A stretch of 64,000 bases of DNA from Alistipes sp. (lineage in GTDB: Bacteria; Bacteroidota; Bacteroidia; Bacteroidales; Rikenellaceae), in contig JAFQOR010000020.1 in NCBI GenBank assembly GCA_017403125.1, positions 1 through 64,000 of the forward strand, written 5' to 3'. The notes beneath the pieces are model-generated. The model searched no databases. It saw only the letters and a list, made by a program, of their open reading frames with translations, and was not told the origin of the DNA. Both the position numbers and the translations under genes were made by a program. Below are positions 60,976-64,000 of this stretch, one piece after another (position 1 is the first letter of the stretch; every line of letters starts with the position of its first letter).

Positions 60976-61386
60976 ATGGATAAGTACGAATCGAAACAAC
61001 AGCAGATACACCACCCCGCGGCGCTTATCTTCCCGCTTATATCGCGTATGGACTTCCTTACGCCCGCCATGCAGGATAAGGTCGAGGAGTGGGAGGCGAC
61101 GCCCGACAGCTGCTCCTTCAAGGTCAAGGGCATGCGCATAGCGTTGCGTATCGTCGAGCGTGTCGAGAATAAGCACGTAAAGATTGCTGCCGACGAGGGG
61201 GGCATACCCATCGACTTCACGTTCTGGATTCAGCTTCACGAGGTCGAGCCCAAGGATACGCGCGTTCGCATGGTGCTCCATGCCGAGCTCAACATGATGA
61301 TGCGTATGATGGTCGGTGGCAAGATTCAGTCGGGTTTGGATCAGGCTGTCGAGGGCTTGGCGTCGGCACTCAACAACTTCCGTTAG
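60976..61386 (+). CDS. SRPBCC (START-like) fold protein
   Basis: The protein has 136 residues. N-terminal YESKQQQIHHPAALIFPLISRM and the later strands (FTFWIQLHEVEPKDTRVRMVLHAEL) followed by a long C-terminal helix (QSGLDQAVEGLASALNNF) match the SRPBCC ligand-binding fold. Members hold hydrophobic ligands in a cavity; no ligand is known here. It has its own promoter. Confidence 0.78.
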   Translation: MDKYESKQQQIHHPAALIFPLISRMDFLTPAMQDKVEEWEATPDSCSFKVKGMRIALRIVERVENKHVKIAADEGGIPIDFTFWIQLHEVEPKDTRVRMVLHAELNMMMRMMVGGKIQSGLDQAVEGLASALNNFR

Positions 61387-61681
61387 GGAGGGGTAGGTGT
61401 CGAGTCCGGTTGCGTATAGGGGTGTAGCCGAGTAGTGTAGTGGGGTAGTGCGATTGCATAGCCCGTTTATTCTCCTACTCGCCATCCTCGCGATGCTCTT
61501 TCGTGACCATTAAATATTTTATTTTTCGATTTTTTGTTGCAAAATCACTTTATTCGCCGTATATTTGCGGACAATTTGGCGTTTTGAATGGTATGGGACG
61601 CCGATTTGAAGGGAAAAAACCTCGTTTTGTAGGTAGGAATTACAACAATTAAACGTTAAACAAAATAAAACTTTTAAGATC
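61387..61681. other. Short gene-free stretch upstream of HU
   Basis: It contains the HU promoter and a leader of about 105 bases. Apart from GTGTAGCCGAGTAGTGTAG-like short repeats near 61425-61445, nothing else is recognisable. Confidence 0.6.
61537..61567 (+). promoter_or_regulatory. Promoter of the HU / small basic protein unit
   Basis: TTG (61537-61539), 20 bases, then TATATTTG (61560-61567). Confidence 0.7.
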
Positions 61682-61954
61682 ATGACAAAGGCAGACATCG
61701 TAAACGAGATTGCAAAGTCAACCGGTGTAGAGAAGATCCAGGTTCAGGCTATCGTAGAGGCATTCATGGAGAATGTTAAGGGTGCGATGATTAAGGGTGA
61801 GAATGTGTACTTGCGCGGTTTTGGCAGTTTCATCATCAAGAAGCGCGCAATGAAGGTTGCTCGCAACATTTCGAAGAATACTACTATCACCATCCCCGAG
61901 CATAACATCCCCGCATTCAAGCCTTCGAAGAGCTTTGCAAGCGAGATTAAGTAG
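61682..61954 (+). CDS. HU-family nucleoid protein
   Basis: The 90-residue DNA-bending protein has the HU/IHF signature GFGSFIIKKR, followed by the arm region (KVARNISKNTTITIPEHNIPAFKPSKSF) that wraps the minor groove. MTKADIVNEIAKSTG is a typical start. The substitution of the usual GRNPQTG arm by ARNISKN is common in Bacteroidota paralogs. It is followed after 32 bases by the 29-residue basic protein gene. Confidence 0.95.
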   Translation: MTKADIVNEIAKSTGVEKIQVQAIVEAFMENVKGAMIKGENVYLRGFGSFIIKKRAMKVARNISKNTTITIPEHNIPAFKPSKSFASEIK

Positions 61955-61986
61955 TATCACACTTTTTTTAATATATACTTACAATT

Positions 61987-62076
61987 ATGCCAAACGGAAA
62001 GAAGCACAAGCGTCATAAGATGGCGACGCACAAGCGCAAGAAGCGTCTTCGCAAGAATCGTCATAAGAAGAAGTAG
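61987..62076 (+). CDS. 29-residue Lys/Arg/His-rich protein, AURKAIP1/COX24-like, possible ribosomal protein
   Basis: A complete 30-codon frame encodes a peptide starting MPNGKKHKRHKMATHKRKKR and ending NRHKKK, with more than half basic residues. Tiny proteins of this type are conserved between HU and RNase G genes in Bacteroidota. The KRHKMATHKRKKRLRK core resembles the C-terminal AURKAIP1/COX24 (mS38) ribosomal-protein motif. I recall an additional small ribosomal protein (bL38) reported from a Flavobacterium ribosome and this may be its equivalent, but I am not certain of that match. It is too short for most gene finders. Confidence 0.75.
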   Translation: MPNGKKHKRHKMATHKRKKRLRKNRHKKK

Positions 62077-62390
62077 TTCGGCTTATTGACACGGAACGAG
62101 AGTGACTAAAAAGGCGTTTTGACGTTACGCTTGCCCTCGAAATCCACATTTACACCACGTAAACAGCGGTTTCTATGAGCTTCGCGAGCCCAAAACAACA
62201 ACCTTTTTAGCCACTCTCTTCGTTTGGGGCTGGCTGAAAACTCTTTGGTCAGCCTCGTCGATTACAACGAGACCCATCCCCCGACGGTCGAAACATGGGG
62301 CGTCGGATGGCTGCCGCAGAATCGATAAGGTCGATAGGGGTTGGGTGGTTAAGTTTTTTGAATGTAGGATTTTACGTTGCAAGAGAAGTT
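62077..62390 (+). promoter_or_regulatory. Structured leader between the small basic protein gene and rng
   Basis: 314 bases without a convincing gene. A long-range helix pairs AGAGTGACTAAAAAGG (62099-62114) with CCTTTTTAGCCACTCT (62202-62217), one mismatch, enclosing about 87 bases. Local hairpins follow: GGCTGA/TCAGCC (62232-62254), CTCGT/ACGAG (62254-62271) and CCGACG/CGTCGG (62281-62306, extended by CCAT/ATGG). The frame upstream of the rng ATG stays open back to 62295, but that extension lies inside the last hairpin and lacks family similarity. The leader may control RNase G expression. Confidence 0.6.
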
Positions 62391-63938
62391 ATGAACAGAG
62401 AACTCTTTATCAATGTGAATCCAACGGAGGTCTCGATAGCACTTTGCGAGGATAAGGTGCTTGTCGAGTTGAACAAGGAGCAGTGCCAGACGGGCTTTGC
62501 CGTGGGCGACATCTACTTGGGTCGCGTGCGCAAGATTATGCCGGGGCTGAATGCTGCCTTTGTGAACATAGGACACGAGAAGGATGCCTTTATCCACTAT
62601 CTCGATTTGGGCTCACACTTCATGTCGTTAGACAAGGTTGTGTCGAGCCGCACGGGGGGCAAGCGCCCCTTGAAGGTCGAGGGCGTCAAGCTCGACGAGC
62701 CATTGCCCAAGGAGGGTCGCATAGGCGACTTCTTGAAGGTGGGACAGAGTATCATGGTCCAGATAAGCAAGGAGGCTATCTCGACCAAGGGTCCGCGTCT
62801 TACGGCAGAGATATCGCTCGCCGGACGCAACGTGGTGTTAGTACCCTTCTCCAATAAGGTTTACGTATCGACGAAGATTCGCTCGAATACCGAAAAACGA
62901 CGACTACGCAAGGTGGCACAAGAGGTGCTGCCCGACAACTACGGAGTCATCATACGCACGGCAGCGTCCGAGGCTACCGACTCCGACATTATGCAAGATA
63001 TACTCTCTCTTATCGAGAGATGGAACAAATCTCTTGGGGCGATCTCCAAGAGCGAAGTGCCGGCACGTCTTATGAGTGAGATGAGCCGTGTGAACACCAT
63101 CATTCGCGACTCGTTGAACGACACCTTCTCGCAGATTATGGTCGATGACGAGACTCTGTACAACGACATACGTGGCTATGTTCACGCCATAAAGCCCGAC
63201 ATGGAGCGATTGGTTAAGTTGTATAAGGGCAAGGTGCCATTGTTCGAGAATTTCGATGTTGCGAAGCAGATTAAGTCGTTGTTTGCCAAGTATGTATCGC
63301 TGCGCCGTGGTGCCTATCTCATTGTCGAGCACACCGAGGCGATGCACGTTATCGACGTAAATTCGGGCAATCGTACCAAGGCCGAGGATGACCAGGAGCA
63401 GACCGCCTTGGAGGTAAACCTCGCCGCCGCCACCGAGATAGCGCGACAGTTGCGTTTGAGGGATATGGGAGGTATTGTCATAGTCGATTTTATCGATATG
63501 CGCAAGGCTGTAAGCCGCCAGACACTCTATCAGGAGATGCAGAAGCTCATGGCGCCCGACAAGGCGAAGCATACCATTCTGCCACTGTCGAAGTTCGGTC
63601 TTATGCAGATTACGCGCCAGCGAGTACGTCCTATTGCGGTTGAGAATACAGCCGATTTGTGTCCCACGTGTCACGGTTCGGGCAAGGTCGAGCCTACGAT
63701 ACTCCTCGAAAAGAAGATTGAGGAGCAGGTGCAGATGCTCGCCAAGGAGGGATGTCGCTATGTTCACCTACGGGTAAGTCCCTATATCGCAACCTACCTG
63801 CGTCATGGCTGGTGGTCGTTGCGCCGACGTTGGAGTTACAAGTACAAGTTGAGAATCAAGGTCACTGCCGACAGCAGTATCGGCATGATCGATGTCCACT
63901 ATTTGGATAAGAGGGGCGAGAAGCTCGTCGATAGATAG
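62391..63938 (+). CDS. rng: Ribonuclease E/G family endoribonuclease
   Basis: It makes single-strand cuts in rRNA and mRNA. The 515-residue protein starts MNRELFINVNPTEVSIAL. An S1 domain (about 36-130) follows, with GDIYLGRVRKIMPGLNAAFVNIG. The RNase H-like catalytic part has HVIDVNSGNR and IVIVDFIDM, supplying the metal-binding Asp residues. The zinc-link CPTCHGSG holds the dimer. There is no long degradosome scaffold tail, so it is the short RNase G-type found in Bacteroidota. Start 62391 was chosen because the family begins here. Confidence 0.95.
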   Translation: MNRELFINVNPTEVSIALCEDKVLVELNKEQCQTGFAVGDIYLGRVRKIMPGLNAAFVNIGHEKDAFIHYLDLGSHFMSLDKVVSSRTGGKRPLKVEGVKLDEPLPKEGRIGDFLKVGQSIMVQISKEAISTKGPRLTAEISLAGRNVVLVPFSNKVYVSTKIRSNTEKRRLRKVAQEVLPDNYGVIIRTAASEATDSDIMQDILSLIERWNKSLGAISKSEVPARLMSEMSRVNTIIRDSLNDTFSQIMVDDETLYNDIRGYVHAIKPDMERLVKLYKGKVPLFENFDVAKQIKSLFAKYVSLRRGAYLIVEHTEAMHVIDVNSGNRTKAEDDQEQTALEVNLAAATEIARQLRLRDMGGIVIVDFIDMRKAVSRQTLYQEMQKLMAPDKAKHTILPLSKFGLMQITRQRVRPIAVENTADLCPTCHGSGKVEPTILLEKKIEEQVQMLAKEGCRYVHLRVSPYIATYLRHGWWSLRRRWSYKYKLRIKVTADSSIGMIDVHYLDKRGEKLVDR

Positions 63939-64000
63939 TGGTCATAAGGCTACGAAGGAGGATGCTCGACGCCATCGGGCACACTACTTTATGAACATGT
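63939..64000. other. Window end after rng
   Basis: 62 bases after the rng stop. No terminator and no start of a convincing gene can be seen before the window ends. Confidence 0.5.

Noticed and set aside
62295-62390. N-terminal extension of RNase G
   Set aside because: The frame is open upstream, but the extra residues overlap a hairpin and lack family similarity. The family start MNRELFINV is at 62391.

Overview
The window looks like a chromosome segment from a gut Bacteroidales, probably Rikenellaceae (Alistipes-like). The evidence is many promoters of the Bacteroidota type (TTTG or TTG, about 19 bases, then TAnnTTTG), weak Shine-Dalgarno signals, lipoproteins with BACON or starch-binding-like domains, a PorX-type PglZ response regulator, an SdhCAB set of the single-cytochrome type, and the HU / tiny basic protein / RNase G block. 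The genus is an inference; the order is fairly safe.

Layout. 1-1,340 is the 3' part of rpsA. 2,329-8,274 is a minus-strand sulfate-activation operon: SLC13 permease, CysC, CysD, CysN and a PAPS-dependent sulfotransferase, resembling the Bacteroides steroid/cholesterol sulfonation cluster. 8.7-12.1 kb holds a TPR protein, tadA and aspS. 12.2-20.7 kb holds a zinc-ribbon polytopic membrane protein, a POT peptide transporter with a large insert, and a plus-strand set glgB / zinc-ribbon-SH3 protein / L,D-transpeptidase-LysM. 20.8-26.1 kb holds tRNA-Leu(GAG), metK behind a probable SAM-II riboswitch, and sdhCAB. 26.3-33.5 kb holds a folate enzyme, a FadL-type porin, pfkA with a PfkB sugar/nucleoside kinase, and a 920-residue lipoprotein. 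34.0-43.2 kb holds efp, a DUF4837-like lipoprotein, a polysaccharide deacetylase with ubiX, a Na/phosphate symporter, a small barrel protein, a Bax-inhibitor-1-like protein with a third zinc-ribbon protein, and an Omp85-type barrel with a YtfJ-like protein. 43.7-54.0 kb holds a starch-binding-like lipoprotein preceded by a 51-codon small gene, a tyrosine phosphatase, a BACON lipoprotein, and the tkt / pepO / pgk series. 54.2-56.0 kb is a cassette with one RepA/RecA-like ATPase gene between two inverted ~280-base repeat arms. 56.0-63.9 kb holds an S9 peptidase, Nudix, porX, tsaE, an SRPBCC protein, HU, a 29-residue basic protein and rng with a long structured leader.

How it works together. Most of the window is core metabolism: succinate/fumarate respiration, glycolysis and pentose phosphate, glycogen, AdoMet, translation, RNA decay and envelope. 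The accessory interest lies in four places: the PAPS-sulfotransferase operon, the inverted-repeat ATPase cassette, a dispersed family of intergenic hairpin repeats (TTTAGGGAG and CGCTACTCT modules) that mostly sit between convergent genes, and several small or structured elements outside ordinary gene models. These are the 51-codon gene, the 29-codon gene, the SAM-II leader and the rng leader. No CRISPR array, transposase, integrase, restriction system or prophage gene was found.
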